A stretch of DNA of 64,000 nucleotides from Novosphingobium sp. (GCA_024236175.1 JACKKY010000003.1:186001-250000), one strand, 5' to 3'; positions 25,196-34,311 are shown, counted from the first letter of the stretch. Notes: a model not told the origin generated them from the sequence alone. Made by a program: numbers and translations.

Positions 25196-25807
25196 GTGTG
25201 GACTCTGGTGCAGGGGGTGATCGGCGCGCGCAGCAAGACGATCGTTTCCAACACCTCCACCGACCGGTTGATCGCGGACTACGGATCGTGGGAAGCGGTT
25301 GCCAAGGCGCCGCTCGAGGAATTCACCGAAATCCTCTCCATCCAGACCTTTCCCGAGCTGTCGGCACAGCGGCTCAAGGATTGCCTTACTGCCATTGTCG
25401 AGAAGCGCGGCGCGGTCGACCTGCGCCATCTCTCGAACCTGCCGACCGAGGAAGCGATGGACTGGCTGGAGACGCTGCCGGGCATCGCGCGCAAGATCAG
25501 CGCGCAGATCATGAACACCAGCACCTTCGACCGGCCGGTCATGGTGATCGAAGGGCATCACCGCCGCATCATGCAGCGCATGGGGCTCGTGCCGCCCAAA
25601 GCCGATACCCTGCGCGCCTATAATGCGCTGATGCCGGTCCTGCCGGAGGAGTGGTCCGCCGCCGACATGGACGAGCATCACCTGCTGCTCAAGAAGCTCG
25701 GCCAGAGCCATTGCCGCCCGTCGCGCACGGATTGCGCAGCCTGCCCGGTCCGGCCCGATTGCGAGACGGGCCGGGCGAAGGCGTCAGCGGGCCCTGCCGC
25801 CGGATAA
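25196..25807 (+). CDS. Endonuclease III-like HhH-GPD iron-sulfur protein
   Basis: At least 203 residues of the Nth/MutY superfamily, which excises damaged bases. It has the helix-hairpin-helix LPGIARKISAQ with the lysine of the lyase position, and a complete 4Fe-4S motif C-x6-C-x2-C-x5-C at the C-terminus (HCRPSRTDCAACPVRPDC). The aspartate normally found in VDTHxxR is replaced: the sequence reads VIEGHHRRIMQRMG. Homologous-looking residues (TDILRRAQAALIGEYGRIVRP) continue about 40 codons upstream of the GTG at 25196, but no ATG, GTG or TTG is in frame there, so the true start is uncertain. Confidence 0.8.
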   Translation: MWTLVQGVIGARSKTIVSNTSTDRLIADYGSWEAVAKAPLEEFTEILSIQTFPELSAQRLKDCLTAIVEKRGAVDLRHLSNLPTEEAMDWLETLPGIARKISAQIMNTSTFDRPVMVIEGHHRRIMQRMGLVPPKADTLRAYNALMPVLPEEWSAADMDEHHLLLKKLGQSHCRPSRTDCAACPVRPDCETGRAKASAGPAAG

Positions 25808-25862
25808 GCCGCGTTAACGATTGTCGGTTACCCTGGCCTGCCAGCCGGGAAGAGATCCGACG

Positions 25863-26366
25863 ATGGCCCGATCTGCGCGAATGTGTGTGCTCGCTGCCGC
25901 GGCGCTGCTTTCGGCCTGCTCCGAACCGGCGGAAACGGCGGCGGAGCCGGTCGATATGGTGCCCGGCAGGTATCTCGTCAGTCTCTCCCCGGACAGGTTC
26001 GCCGAATATTTCGAAGCCATCGTCGAGCCGGAACAGAGCGTGTGCATCGGCGGCGAGCCCAGATATGTCCCGAACAAGCTGGCACGCGTGTTCATGGAGC
26101 CTGACGAGGAATGCTGGCCCGCCGAGTTCGCGCGGGAGGGGAACCGGCTGACGGCTTCGGCCTATTGCCCCAGTCCGCGCCGGGACATGAGAGCCGGAGT
26201 GGTCCTGAACCTGGACGGCGAAATCGGCGCGGAAGAGATGTCCGCCACGATGAATTTCACGCTGAAGATCGATCCCGCCACCGTCTCCGAGGAAGACAGG
26301 CGCGACATAAGGCGTCTCGGCACGGTCGAGGGACGTTTTGAGGCCAGGCGCACCGGCGACTGCTGA
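25863..26366 (+). CDS. DUF3617-like lipoprotein
   Basis: 167 residues beginning with a lipoprotein signal (MARSARMCVLAAAALLSAC, cysteine at 19). The mature region starts with VPGRYLVSL and has four cysteines around CIGGEP, ECWP, YCPS and the terminal GDC. This short 'PGxY/W' plus cysteine pattern is that of DUF3617 proteins, which are common in sphingomonads and of unknown function. The DUF assignment is by eye. Confidence 0.65.
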   Translation: MARSARMCVLAAAALLSACSEPAETAAEPVDMVPGRYLVSLSPDRFAEYFEAIVEPEQSVCIGGEPRYVPNKLARVFMEPDEECWPAEFAREGNRLTASAYCPSPRRDMRAGVVLNLDGEIGAEEMSATMNFTLKIDPATVSEEDRRDIRRLGTVEGRFEARRTGDC

Positions 26367-26455
26367 CAGCCTGCATCTCCGCCACACGCAAGCCGCAGCG
26401 ATTTACTCCGCCGCGCAATCGGCCATTATGCGTTCGCGTAACGGGAGAGCGAGTG

Positions 26456-26788
26456 ATGCGGCGTTTCAAACTGGTGGTGTTTTCCGAACCCTTCGACGGG
26501 CGCGAGGACGAATTCAACGAATGGTATACCGGCCGCCATCTCTCAGACATCTGCGCTCTGCCCGGCTTCACCGCCGCCCAGCGCTTCGAGCTTCACTCCG
26601 TCTCGATGGGCACGACGCTCAACCGCTACATGGCGATCTACGAAGTGGAAACCGATGATCCCGACGGGGTGGTCGAACACATGTTCGCGATGCGCGATAC
26701 CGATGCGATGCCGATCTCGCCGGCCTTCAATCTCGATGCGACGACAGTGATGTTGTACGAGGAAATGACGGACGTCGTGAAAGCCTAG
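26456..26788 (+). CDS. EthD/DUF4286-like dimeric alpha+beta barrel protein
   Basis: 110 residues: FKLVVFSEPFDGREDEFNEW, then YTGRHLSDICALPGFTAAQRFEL and RYMAIYEVETDDPDGVV. The 'WYxxxHLxDxxxLPGF' pattern is typical of small ferredoxin-like barrels related to EthD, often found with catabolic genes. No catalytic role can be assigned. ATG at 26456 is preferred over the GTG one codon earlier; GGGAGAG precedes both. Confidence 0.75.
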   Translation: MRRFKLVVFSEPFDGREDEFNEWYTGRHLSDICALPGFTAAQRFELHSVSMGTTLNRYMAIYEVETDDPDGVVEHMFAMRDTDAMPISPAFNLDATTVMLYEEMTDVVKA

Positions 26789-26798
26789 GCTGGCCCGG

Positions 26799-27353
26799 CT
26801 ACCACGCATTGCCGGCGGCGACCGCGCGCTTTTCCGCCTCCGTGCTCCTGCGGCCCAGTACCGGATTGCGGTGCGGGAACCGGCCGAAGCGTGCGATCAT
26901 CCGATAGTGGGCGCGCGCGAAGCCGAGGACGAAGGAATCGTCCAGGCCCGCGTACAGCCGCAGCGAGAGGCGCTGGTCGGTGATCGCCTCGCTGTGCATC
27001 AGCGGCATGTAGAGGAACTGGCGCTCTGACTTGCCGAGCCCCTTGTCCCAGCCCCTGTCGATCGCGCCCTTGGTGATCGCCCTGGCCAGCGGATCGAAGG
27101 CGAAGGCCCGGGCATCGTCGCGGAACAGGTTGCGCGGCACCTGGTCGAACAGCAACACGGCGGCCCGCGCGGTTTGGGGATCGCCGAGGAACCCGCTCGC
27201 CGGTCGACCGCCGAGTGCCGCAAGCGCATGGCCGAAACGCTGTTCCAGAGCTGCGTCAACAACGGAGCTGCGCCCGAACCACTCATTCGGGCGCAGCTTG
27301 TTGAACCAGAAATGCAGCAGGTCCGCCGCCCAGGGGCGATAGGCAGCGGCCAT
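26799..27353 (-). CDS. DUF924 family protein
   Basis: 184 residues starting at the ATG at 27351-27353 (MAAAYRPWAADLLHFWF). The DLLHFWF opening, the WFGRSSVVDAALEQRF segment, LLFDQVPRNLFRDDARAF and FLYMPLMHSE are hallmarks of DUF924, a helical TPR-like cytosolic family of unknown function. It is separated by five bases from the secreted-protein gene on the same strand. Confidence 0.9.
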   Translation of the reverse strand: MAAAYRPWAADLLHFWFNKLRPNEWFGRSSVVDAALEQRFGHALAALGGRPASGFLGDPQTARAAVLLFDQVPRNLFRDDARAFAFDPLARAITKGAIDRGWDKGLGKSERQFLYMPLMHSEAITDQRLSLRLYAGLDDSFVLGFARAHYRMIARFGRFPHRNPVLGRRSTEAEKRAVAAGNAW

Positions 27354-27358
27354 CAGCG

Positions 27359-27760
27359 CTAGTCTGCGCTTGCCACTTTCCGGTAGGGTACGAACTGCTC
27401 GAGACCGACGAAGCCGGTGAAGAAGAACTGCGAACGGTCGCGCAATTTCACGGTGTCCAGCTTGCAAAGTCGGCTGAGGCTCGTCTCCGTGACCATCACG
27501 TCGTCGTCGTCGAGATCGTCGGCGTTCATCGGACGGTTCACGTAGATCGTGTTGCCGCGGCCGAAGACGATCGCGGTCTTGTCGATGATCCTCGCATCGC
27601 GGGAATCGCTCAGGCTGATGCAGTCGACCGGTTCCCCGGCCTCACGTCCTTCGAGCAGCTTGGCGAGCTTTTCCTCGCCCGTCATCTTGTCGCGTGCCTG
27701 CAGGGCCGGAGCCGTGAGCAGGGCGGCAGTGGTTGCAAGGGCGATGGCTATTTTTCTCAT
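27359..27760 (-). CDS. Conserved exported protein of unknown function
   Basis: 133 residues with a Sec signal peptide (MRKIAIALATTAALLTAPALQA). The mature part reads GEPVDCISLSDSRDARIIDK, then IVFGRGNTIYVNRP, with two cysteines that may pair. This family is recurrent in sphingomonads as a small periplasmic protein, but I know no function for it. Likely the first gene of a two-gene unit with the DUF924 gene. Confidence 0.7.
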   Translation of the reverse strand: MRKIAIALATTAALLTAPALQARDKMTGEEKLAKLLEGREAGEPVDCISLSDSRDARIIDKTAIVFGRGNTIYVNRPMNADDLDDDDVMVTETSLSRLCKLDTVKLRDRSQFFFTGFVGLEQFVPYRKVASAD

Positions 27761-27873
27761 TGGATATCTCCCTAGCCGTAATCGCGCCTGTCTAGCAGGT
27801 CATGCTGAACGCCACCTGACCACTTGATCGATCTCGCCGGTGCCGAATCTTATCAGCGGAGCTGAAACAGATA

Positions 27874-29301
27874 TCAGGCCGTGCCGCCGACCGTCAGGCC
27901 GTCGATCAGCAGCGTCGGCTGGCCCACGCCCGCCGGCACGCTCTGTCCGCCCTTGCCGCAGGTGCCGACGCCTTCGTCCAGCTTCATGTCGTTGCCGATC
28001 CCGGTCACCCGGGTCAGCACGCTCGGCCCGTCGCCGATCAGCGTCGCGCCCTTGATCGGCGCGCCCAGCTTGCCGTCCTCGACCTTGTAGGCCTCGGTGC
28101 AGGAGAACACGAACTTTCCCGAGACGATGTCGACCTGCCCGCCGCCGAAGCTCTTGGCGAAAATGCCGTTCTTGACGCGCGAGAAGAGCTCCTCGGGGTC
28201 GTCCTCGCCGCCACGCATGAACGTGTTGGTCATGCGCGGCATCGGCGCATGGGCATAGTCTTCGCGTCGGCCGTTGCCGGTGGGTTCCACGCCCATCAGC
28301 CGGGCGTTGAGGCGGTCCTGCATGTATCCCTTCAGGATCCCGTCCTCGATCAGCACCGTCTCGCCGGTGGGCGTGCCTTCGTCGTCGATCGAAAGCGAGC
28401 CGCGCCGCTCGGCGATCGAGCCGTCGTCGACAACGGTGATGCCCGGTGCCGCTACGCGTTCGCCGATGCGGCCCGAAAAGGCGCTGGTGCCCTTGCGGTT
28501 GAAATCGCCTTCCAGCCCGTGCCCGATCGCCTCGTGAAGCAGCACGCCCGGCCATCCGGGGCCGAGCAGCACCGTCATCTCGCCGGCCGGCGCTTCCACG
28601 CTTTCCAGGTTGGTGAGTGCCTGGCCCAGCGCCTCGTCGATCGCGCGGTTCCAGCTGTCCTCCTGGAACAGCCGGTCGTAGAGCCAGCGCCCGCCCATGC
28701 CGAAACTCCCGGTCTCGCGCCGGCCGTTGCTCTCGGCGACGATGCCGACGTTGAGCCGGACCAGGGGGCGGATGTCGGTCGCGACGAAGCCGTCGGCGCG
28801 CACGATCTCGACCACCGACCAGCTTCCCGAAATGCTCGCGCTCACCTGGCTCACGCGCGGGTCGCGGGCGCGTGCCGCCGCGTCGATCGTCTCAAGCAGC
28901 TTCACCTTTTCCGCGAACGGCACGGCGTCGAGCGGCGAGGCATCGGTGTAGAGATGCAGGTTGTTGAGGCGGGGCGGAGCGGCGGGCTTCCCCTGTGCCG
29001 GATCGAGCAGCTGGAGCGTTTCGCCGGCGCGCCGGATGGCCGCCGCCGATATGTCGTTGGCATGGGCGAAGCCGGTCATCTCGCCGGAAACGCCGCGCAG
29101 GCCGAAACCGGCATCGCGCGAATAGTCGGCCGTCTTGAGCCTGCCGTCGTCGAAGCCGAAGCTTTCCGCCGCGACGAACTGCAGGAACAGCTCGCCGTCG
29201 TCGCAGCTTGCCAGCGTTTCGCGGGCAAGCGCCTGGGCTTCGTCGGGAGAAAGCTGGCCGGAGCGATAAAGCAGCGAGCGGGGATCGGTGAGGTCTGTCA
29301 T
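27874..29301 (-). CDS. tldD: Metalloprotease TldD
   Basis: 475 residues, one half of the TldD/TldE zinc protease that degrades unfolded peptides and matures microcin or CcdA-like substrates. The zinc site HEAIGH lies near residue 253 in LLHEAIGHGLEGDFNRKGTS, and the C-terminus ends in the glycine-rich ATLIGDGPSVLTRVTGIGND block typical of the family. A TldE partner is not in this window. Confidence 0.94.
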   Translation of the reverse strand: MTDLTDPRSLLYRSGQLSPDEAQALARETLASCDDGELFLQFVAAESFGFDDGRLKTADYSRDAGFGLRGVSGEMTGFAHANDISAAAIRRAGETLQLLDPAQGKPAAPPRLNNLHLYTDASPLDAVPFAEKVKLLETIDAAARARDPRVSQVSASISGSWSVVEIVRADGFVATDIRPLVRLNVGIVAESNGRRETGSFGMGGRWLYDRLFQEDSWNRAIDEALGQALTNLESVEAPAGEMTVLLGPGWPGVLLHEAIGHGLEGDFNRKGTSAFSGRIGERVAAPGITVVDDGSIAERRGSLSIDDEGTPTGETVLIEDGILKGYMQDRLNARLMGVEPTGNGRREDYAHAPMPRMTNTFMRGGEDDPEELFSRVKNGIFAKSFGGGQVDIVSGKFVFSCTEAYKVEDGKLGAPIKGATLIGDGPSVLTRVTGIGNDMKLDEGVGTCGKGGQSVPAGVGQPTLLIDGLTVGGTA

Positions 29302-29399
29302 GGTGGGGATATAGGTGATGGGAGCATGCTGCGAATAGAGGCCAACAAAAATATTCCTTTCAGTTGTATTCCGTGAGGTTGTATGCTATGTATATATTG

Positions 29400-29543
29400 A
29401 TGCTCAATCCAGGGCGTCGGATGGCGCGCAATCCAGCGCGCGAGAAAACTGATGGGACGACACATGGCCACCTACCACGCAAAATGCGCAGCGAGCGCGG
29501 ATCGCCGTCGGAGACGACCTCCGACTATCTGGAGAAATACTAA
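29400..29543 (+). CDS. Possible 47-residue upstream open frame coupled to the toxin-like gene
   Basis: An ATG at 29400 (second in-frame ATG at 29421) opens a basic, hydrophilic frame of 47 codons ending SETTSDYLEKY. Its TAA overlaps the ATG of the next gene as TAATG, suggesting translational coupling. A -35/-10-like pair (TTGTAT, 17 bases, TATGTA) lies just upstream. No family recognised; it may be a leader rather than a protein. Confidence 0.3.
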   Translation: MLNPGRRMARNPAREKTDGTTHGHLPRKMRSERGSPSETTSDYLEKY

Positions 29544-29830
29544 TGGAGAAGCTTGCTCAGGTCTTAGTTGACCTTCAATTTCAAGGACGGCTCAGGAAAG
29601 AGAGCGATCTTGGTAAGGCGGAGGTCTTGTTCTTCATCGATTTGCTACAGGAATACGGCTCTATCGCGCTTGATGTGCCAGGCTACAGCGTTCGCCAGCC
29701 CACGGAATCTGGGTTGGAAGGAAAGCCGATCTGGCCGTGCTTGCTCAAGATTAGGGGCGAATGGACGCCACTTTGGCTATTGATGATTGAGGATGACATC
29801 GCGGTTTTGTGTGATCGCCGTCCAGGCTAG
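29543..29830 (+). CDS. Putative toxin-like partner of an XRE antitoxin
   Basis: 95 residues with no firmly recognised domain: EVLFFIDLLQEYGSIALDV, then IWPCLLKIRGEWTPLWLLMI and EDDIAVLCDRR. The size, the position 20 bases before an XRE-type gene and the W/L-rich 'LLKIRGEW' strand resemble divergent RelE/HigB toxins, where the order toxin then antitoxin is usual. This is inferred from arrangement, not from catalytic residues. The local DNA is more AT-rich than the flanking housekeeping genes. Confidence 0.45.
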   Translation: MEKLAQVLVDLQFQGRLRKESDLGKAEVLFFIDLLQEYGSIALDVPGYSVRQPTESGLEGKPIWPCLLKIRGEWTPLWLLMIEDDIAVLCDRRPG

Positions 29831-29850
29831 AGCCGGGACAGGAAATTTTT

Positions 29851-30168
29851 ATGGCAAAAATTGGAGAAAAATACTCGGAATGGAAGCCGGACCTTGGCCC
29901 TGAGGGATTGGCGCATTTCGCTCAGCTTCGCGCTCAGGTCGAGCCGCGGATCAAGCTAATGCGCGAGATCAGGAAAGGACTTGGTCTGACTCAGGTCGAG
30001 GTTGCTGAACTGCTCGGAATGACGCAGGCAAACGTTTCGAAGATCGAGAGACGAGGCGACCCAAGTCTGTCCGTTCTGGCCAGGATGGCCGAGGCGAGAG
30101 GTAAGCGTCTTATGCTCGCGGTTGAGTCTGAAGATGGCCAAATCGAAAAGAGCTTCGCAGTCGGATGA
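29851..30168 (+). CDS. XRE-family regulator, HigA-like antitoxin candidate
   Basis: 105 residues with an N-terminal extension and a central Cro/C1 helix-turn-helix (LGLTQVEVAELLGMTQANVS, then KIERRGDPSLSVLARMAEA) and a short C-terminal strand ending RLMLAVESEDG. This layout is that of HigA-type antitoxins. It sits 20 bases after the toxin-like gene and is probably co-transcribed and autoregulatory. Confidence 0.8.
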   Translation: MAKIGEKYSEWKPDLGPEGLAHFAQLRAQVEPRIKLMREIRKGLGLTQVEVAELLGMTQANVSKIERRGDPSLSVLARMAEARGKRLMLAVESEDGQIEKSFAVG

Positions 30169-30176
30169 CTTGCTAA

Positions 30177-30407
30177 TTAGCTCGCGCCAGAGGAGATGTC
30201 GGGCAGGTCCGATTGATTGGCGCCGTCGGCAGGCCCGCCTTTCAGGATGAAACGGCGGTCGCAATAGCCGCAATCGACATAGCCGTGCTCGTCGATTTCC
30301 AGCCACACGCGGGGATGGCCGAGCGCGGCTCCGGCACGGATGTCGGTCGCCCCGTCGCATTTGACGCGGGTGGAATCGGTAAAGGTGATTTCGGGCGGGT
30401 CGATCAT
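30177..30407 (-). CDS. zf-CHCC zinc-finger domain protein
   Basis: 76 residues with VKCDG, then ALGHPRVWLEID and GYVDCGYCDRRFIL, giving the Cys-His-Cys-Cys zinc site of the family related to complex I subunit NDUFS6. In alphaproteobacteria it is usually a short, constitutively present protein with a suspected role in respiratory-chain assembly. Converges on the XRE gene with an eight-base gap. Confidence 0.88.
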   Translation of the reverse strand: MIDPPEITFTDSTRVKCDGATDIRAGAALGHPRVWLEIDEHGYVDCGYCDRRFILKGGPADGANQSDLPDISSGAS

Positions 30408-30481
30408 GCCGATCCGATTACCAACAGCCGGCGCGCATTTCCAGCAGGAAAGCGCGCCGGGCCTGTTCCGGTTTCCGGGCC

Positions 30482-31756
30482 TTACCGGGGCGTGAGTTCG
30501 ACGTGCAGGTTCGCCAGGCCGCGAATGATGTAGCTCGGCTCGTAATCGATCCGCCGGTCTCCCTTCGGGCCGTGATGCTGCTCGGACAGGTCGATCGAGG
30601 AGGTGTGCTCGAAGAACCGGTCCATGATCACGGCGACTTCCGCGCGTGCGAGCGGCGCGCCTGCGCAGGTGTGGGCGCCGCGCCCGAAAGCGAGATGTTC
30701 CTTGATCTTCGGCCGGCCGATGCGGAATTCGTTGGGATCGTCCCAGCGCCGCGGGTCGCGATTGGCCGCGGACATCGATACGACGACGCGCTTGCCCGCC
30801 GGGATCTCCATGTCGCCGATCATGGTCTTGCGCTTGGCGATGCGGAACGTCGCCTTGGTGGATCCTTCCAGCCGCAGCACTTCCTCCAGGAAACCGGGGA
30901 TCAGCGAACGGTCCTCGCGAAGCTGCTGCTGCAGTTCGGGATCCTCGGTGAGCCGGCGCATGGCATTGCCGATCAGCTTGGCGCTGGTGTCCTGCCCGGC
31001 GGCGAACAGGAACATCGCCGACTTGACCACTTCCATGGCATCGGGCGTCGAGCCGTCCGGATATTTGGCCAGCGCCATTTCGGTCATCACGTCGTCTTGC
31101 GGTGTCTCGCGGCGTTCGGCGATGTAGCGGGCGAAGAAGGAGCCCATCATCATCAGCGGATGCACGCTCTGGCCTTCGTCTCCTGCGTTCATGTTCCCCG
31201 GCGGCGGCCCGGAGTCGATGATCGCGCGGAATTTCTCGCGGTCCTCGGCGGGCACGCCCAGCAGGTCGGCGATGACCATCGTCACATAGGGAGTGGCGAC
31301 CTCGTTGATCAGTTCGCAGCCGCCCTTGGCGACCATTTCGCGGACCATCTCGTCGGCATAGTCGCGCATGAACTCTTCGTTCGCCTTGAGCCGGGACGGT
31401 GTGAACAGCGGATTGAGCAGCGATCGCGCGGTGGTGTGCTTCTCCCCGTCGTAGGAGACCATCAGTTCGATATTTGTGCTGCTTGTCGCATCGAGCTGTT
31501 CGGAAATATCGTCGCTGGTGATCTCGAACGGCAGTTTCGCCAGCGGGTCGGGATTGAGCCAGGAGGAGAAATCCCTGGTGTTGAGAAGGATGTCGATCGA
31601 CTCCTGGAATCCGGTGACCACGACGACGTCGCGGCTCTTCATCTGGTAGATCGGGCCGTGCGCGCGGATCTGCTCGAAATACTCATAGGGATCGAGCAGC
31701 ACCGAAAGATCGGTGAAATAGTCCTTCTCCACGGTTTCCGCCGGTGCTGTCGCCAT
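30482..31756 (-). CDS. Cytochrome P450
   Basis: About 424 residues of a soluble bacterial class I P450 that would hydroxylate a hydrophobic substrate using ferredoxin and a reductase, neither of which is encoded nearby. The haem-thiolate motif FGRGAHTCAGAPLAR contains the axial cysteine near residue 363; the oxygen-activating helix is LFAAGQDTSAKLIG; EVLRLEGSTKATFR holds the ExxR pair. The ATG at 31754-31756 is preferred over one 11 codons earlier. A nearby MFS gene on the same strand and the following catabolic genes suggest degradation of a terpenoid, steroid or similar compound. Confidence 0.9.
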   Translation of the reverse strand: MATAPAETVEKDYFTDLSVLLDPYEYFEQIRAHGPIYQMKSRDVVVVTGFQESIDILLNTRDFSSWLNPDPLAKLPFEITSDDISEQLDATSSTNIELMVSYDGEKHTTARSLLNPLFTPSRLKANEEFMRDYADEMVREMVAKGGCELINEVATPYVTMVIADLLGVPAEDREKFRAIIDSGPPPGNMNAGDEGQSVHPLMMMGSFFARYIAERRETPQDDVMTEMALAKYPDGSTPDAMEVVKSAMFLFAAGQDTSAKLIGNAMRRLTEDPELQQQLREDRSLIPGFLEEVLRLEGSTKATFRIAKRKTMIGDMEIPAGKRVVVSMSAANRDPRRWDDPNEFRIGRPKIKEHLAFGRGAHTCAGAPLARAEVAVIMDRFFEHTSSIDLSEQHHGPKGDRRIDYEPSYIIRGLANLHVELTPR

Positions 31757-31863
31757 TCGCTTCGATCCCTTGCCTTTCGCAGCCGCCAAGATGGCAGCCC
31801 ATCAATGATACAGTGTGGATCATATATTCCGCGCTGCCGCTGTCAACGGATTCCGCACTGCGG

Positions 31864-33135
31864 CTATTCGGCGGCGACCGGCTCCTGCGCGGCCATCGTC
31901 ATTGCCGGCGGCGCCACCCTGGGGTGCAGCCGCAGGTAGGGCACCAGCAGCAGCGAACCCGCCGCGAGCGCGGTGAAGACGATGAAGATCGCGTCGTAAT
32001 TGCCGGTCAGGTCGAAGATCAGCCCGAAGGTCGGCGGCGTCAGCAGGAGAATGGCGAGGACTAGGACCTGGATGAGGCCCGATGCGCGCCCGATCACCCG
32101 TTCTCCGAATATGCGGGGGATCAGGAAACTTTGCGTCGGGATCATCAGGCCGCCGAACAGGCCGATCAGCACCACGCCGCATCCGATCATCCAGATGCCG
32201 GCTTCCGCCAGGATCAGGCAGGCCATGCCCAGGGCGAAGCCGACGAGGCTGAGGAACAGCAGCGCCCGGGGATGCAGGCGGTCGGCCACCGCCGCGAAGC
32301 TCAGCTTGGCGATGAATCCGCTGGCGGCGTAGACGGAGATCAGCAGCGCGGCCGCCGTCGGGTCGACTCCTTCGTCGGTCGCGAGCGGCATGAGGCTGGT
32401 CACCATGCCCATCATCCCAGAGGGAACGACGGCGAACAGGATGCCCGCTATCCAGAATGCGGGGTCGGACAGGATCGCGCGGCTCGATGCCGGGGGCGTA
32501 TCGGCGTGGTTCCCGGCGCTCACCGGGGCGGTGGCGGCGCCATCGGGATGCAGGCCCCGGTCGGAAGGCCGGTTGACGATCAGGAACACGGCCGGGACCG
32601 TGCAGACGAGCAGGATCAGCGAGAGCAGGCGTAGCGCGACGCGCCAGTCGAACTGGCCGAGCAGGCCCTGGATCACCGGCGGAAAGATGAAACCGCCCAG
32701 GGCGACGCCGGCAATCGCGATGCCGAGCGCCCTGCCGCGTCGCTCCACGAACCAGCGCGACAGCAGCACGGTGCCGGCCATCGGCCCCAGCAGGACCTGC
32801 GCCGGTCCCATCAGCAGTCCGAAGATGATGATGGCCTGGAGGAAGGACGTCGTGAACGACAGCGCGAAATATCCCGCGACGATGAAGCCGACGCCGAGCC
32901 CGGTCATCAGCCGCATCGAGAGGCGGTCCATCAGGCTGCCGAGCGGCGGCGAGACCAGGGCGGTAACCAGAGCCATGACCGTCATCGCCAGCATCAGCAC
33001 CATGCGGCTGGGCTGGAATTCCTCGGCGAGCGGAACCGCGATGACGCTGTAGGTGGTGGCGATCATGCCGCAGGCGGCCATCAGGATCAGGCAGGCACCG
33101 ACCTGCCGCCATCCGAGCGCGAATTTCCTTGCCAT
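31864..33135 (-). CDS. Major facilitator superfamily transporter
   Basis: 423 residues with about twelve hydrophobic segments. The loop 2-3 motif appears as PPLGSLMDRLSMRLM and RWFVERRGRALGIAIAG is the typical loop before the central helices. The resemblance is to the monocarboxylate/oxalate-formate porter group, which import organic acids. Upstream of the P450 gene on the same strand, separated by 107 bases, so it may import the P450 substrate. Confidence 0.85.
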   Translation of the reverse strand: MARKFALGWRQVGACLILMAACGMIATTYSVIAVPLAEEFQPSRMVLMLAMTVMALVTALVSPPLGSLMDRLSMRLMTGLGVGFIVAGYFALSFTTSFLQAIIIFGLLMGPAQVLLGPMAGTVLLSRWFVERRGRALGIAIAGVALGGFIFPPVIQGLLGQFDWRVALRLLSLILLVCTVPAVFLIVNRPSDRGLHPDGAATAPVSAGNHADTPPASSRAILSDPAFWIAGILFAVVPSGMMGMVTSLMPLATDEGVDPTAAALLISVYAASGFIAKLSFAAVADRLHPRALLFLSLVGFALGMACLILAEAGIWMIGCGVVLIGLFGGLMIPTQSFLIPRIFGERVIGRASGLIQVLVLAILLLTPPTFGLIFDLTGNYDAIFIVFTALAAGSLLLVPYLRLHPRVAPPAMTMAAQEPVAAE

Positions 33136-33363
33136 GCGACTCGGCTCCTCTCCCGTCGTCCCTTGCGCGCGGTGTATGGGCGCAAGCATCGCGCCTGAAA
33201 AGGGCGCCCGAACCTGCAGCATCTCCATTCGGCACGTCCGATCGGCCGGTCTGTGTGTCGGCTGGGGAAAGGCGGGACGCGCCCGGCAACCGGACCGGCA
33301 ACCGGGATGCCCCGGGGCCGCGCGCCCTTTACGCGGCCCGAATAGTGACGCAATAGCGTGGAC

Positions 33364-34311
33364 ATGAGCACGGGCCCCGCCATTTCCATCCGCAACATGG
33401 TCAAGCGCTATGCCGGCGAGAAGGGCGAGTCCGGCAAGCTGGCGCTGGACGACGTCAGCTTCGATGTGCCGCAAGGCGGCATTTTCGGACTGCTCGGCCC
33501 CAACGGCGCGGGCAAGTCGACCCTGATCAACATCCTTGCCGGGCTGGTGAAGAAGACGTCCGGAACGGCGGAAATCTGGGGTTTCGATATCGACCGGGAC
33601 ATGCGCAACGCCAAGCGCTCGATCGGGATCGTCCCGCAGGAGGTCGTGTTCGACCCGTTCTTCACGCCGTACGAGGTGCTCGAGAACCAGGCTGGGCTCT
33701 ACGGCGTGCCGAAGAGCATGCGGCGCAGCATGGAGCTGCTGCGCGCGGTGCATCTGGAAGACAAGAAGGGCGCCTATGCCCGCACCCTGTCGGGAGGCAT
33801 GAAACGGCGGCTGCTGATCGCCAAGGCGATGGTCCATTCGCCGCCGGTGCTGGTGCTGGACGAGCCGACCGCGGGCGTCGATGTCGAGCTGCGCCGCCAG
33901 CTGTGGGAGCTGGTCGAGGAGATGAATTCCGAAGGGGTGACGGTGGTACTGACCACCCATTACCTTGAGGAAGCCGAGCAATTGTGCGAGCGTATCGCCA
34001 TCATCAACCACGGCAAGCTGATCGCCAACAAGACGACGCGCGAGCTGGTCGACATGGCGCGCGAGAAGATCGTGGTGCTCACGCTCGACCGGGACGTCGA
34101 GGCGCTGCCCACGCACCCGGCTTTCCTCAAATGCGAGACGGTGGGCGAGCGCATGATCGAGATCACCTATGACATGGATCGCATCAATGCCGGCGAGGTG
34201 CTGACACTGATTCAGGGGGAGGGCTTCGCCATCGTCGACGTCTCGACGCGCGAGGCAGATCTGGAGGACGTGTTCGTGAGCCTGACCAGCTCGGCAAGGC
34301 AAGCGGCGTGA
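33364..34311 (+). CDS. ABC transporter ATP-binding protein
   Basis: 315 residues with Walker A GPNGAGKS, signature LSGGMKRR, Walker B LVLDEPTAG and the H-loop TTHYLEE. The C-terminal extension (about residues 215-315) is of the DrrA/NatA-like type that drives ABC-2 exporters. No permease gene follows: the next gene is nadB, which overlaps its stop by four bases. The permease must be elsewhere. A GTG two codons earlier is an alternative start. Confidence 0.88.
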   Translation: MSTGPAISIRNMVKRYAGEKGESGKLALDDVSFDVPQGGIFGLLGPNGAGKSTLINILAGLVKKTSGTAEIWGFDIDRDMRNAKRSIGIVPQEVVFDPFFTPYEVLENQAGLYGVPKSMRRSMELLRAVHLEDKKGAYARTLSGGMKRRLLIAKAMVHSPPVLVLDEPTAGVDVELRRQLWELVEEMNSEGVTVVLTTHYLEEAEQLCERIAIINHGKLIANKTTRELVDMAREKIVVLTLDRDVEALPTHPAFLKCETVGERMIEITYDMDRINAGEVLTLIQGEGFAIVDVSTREADLEDVFVSLTSSARQAA

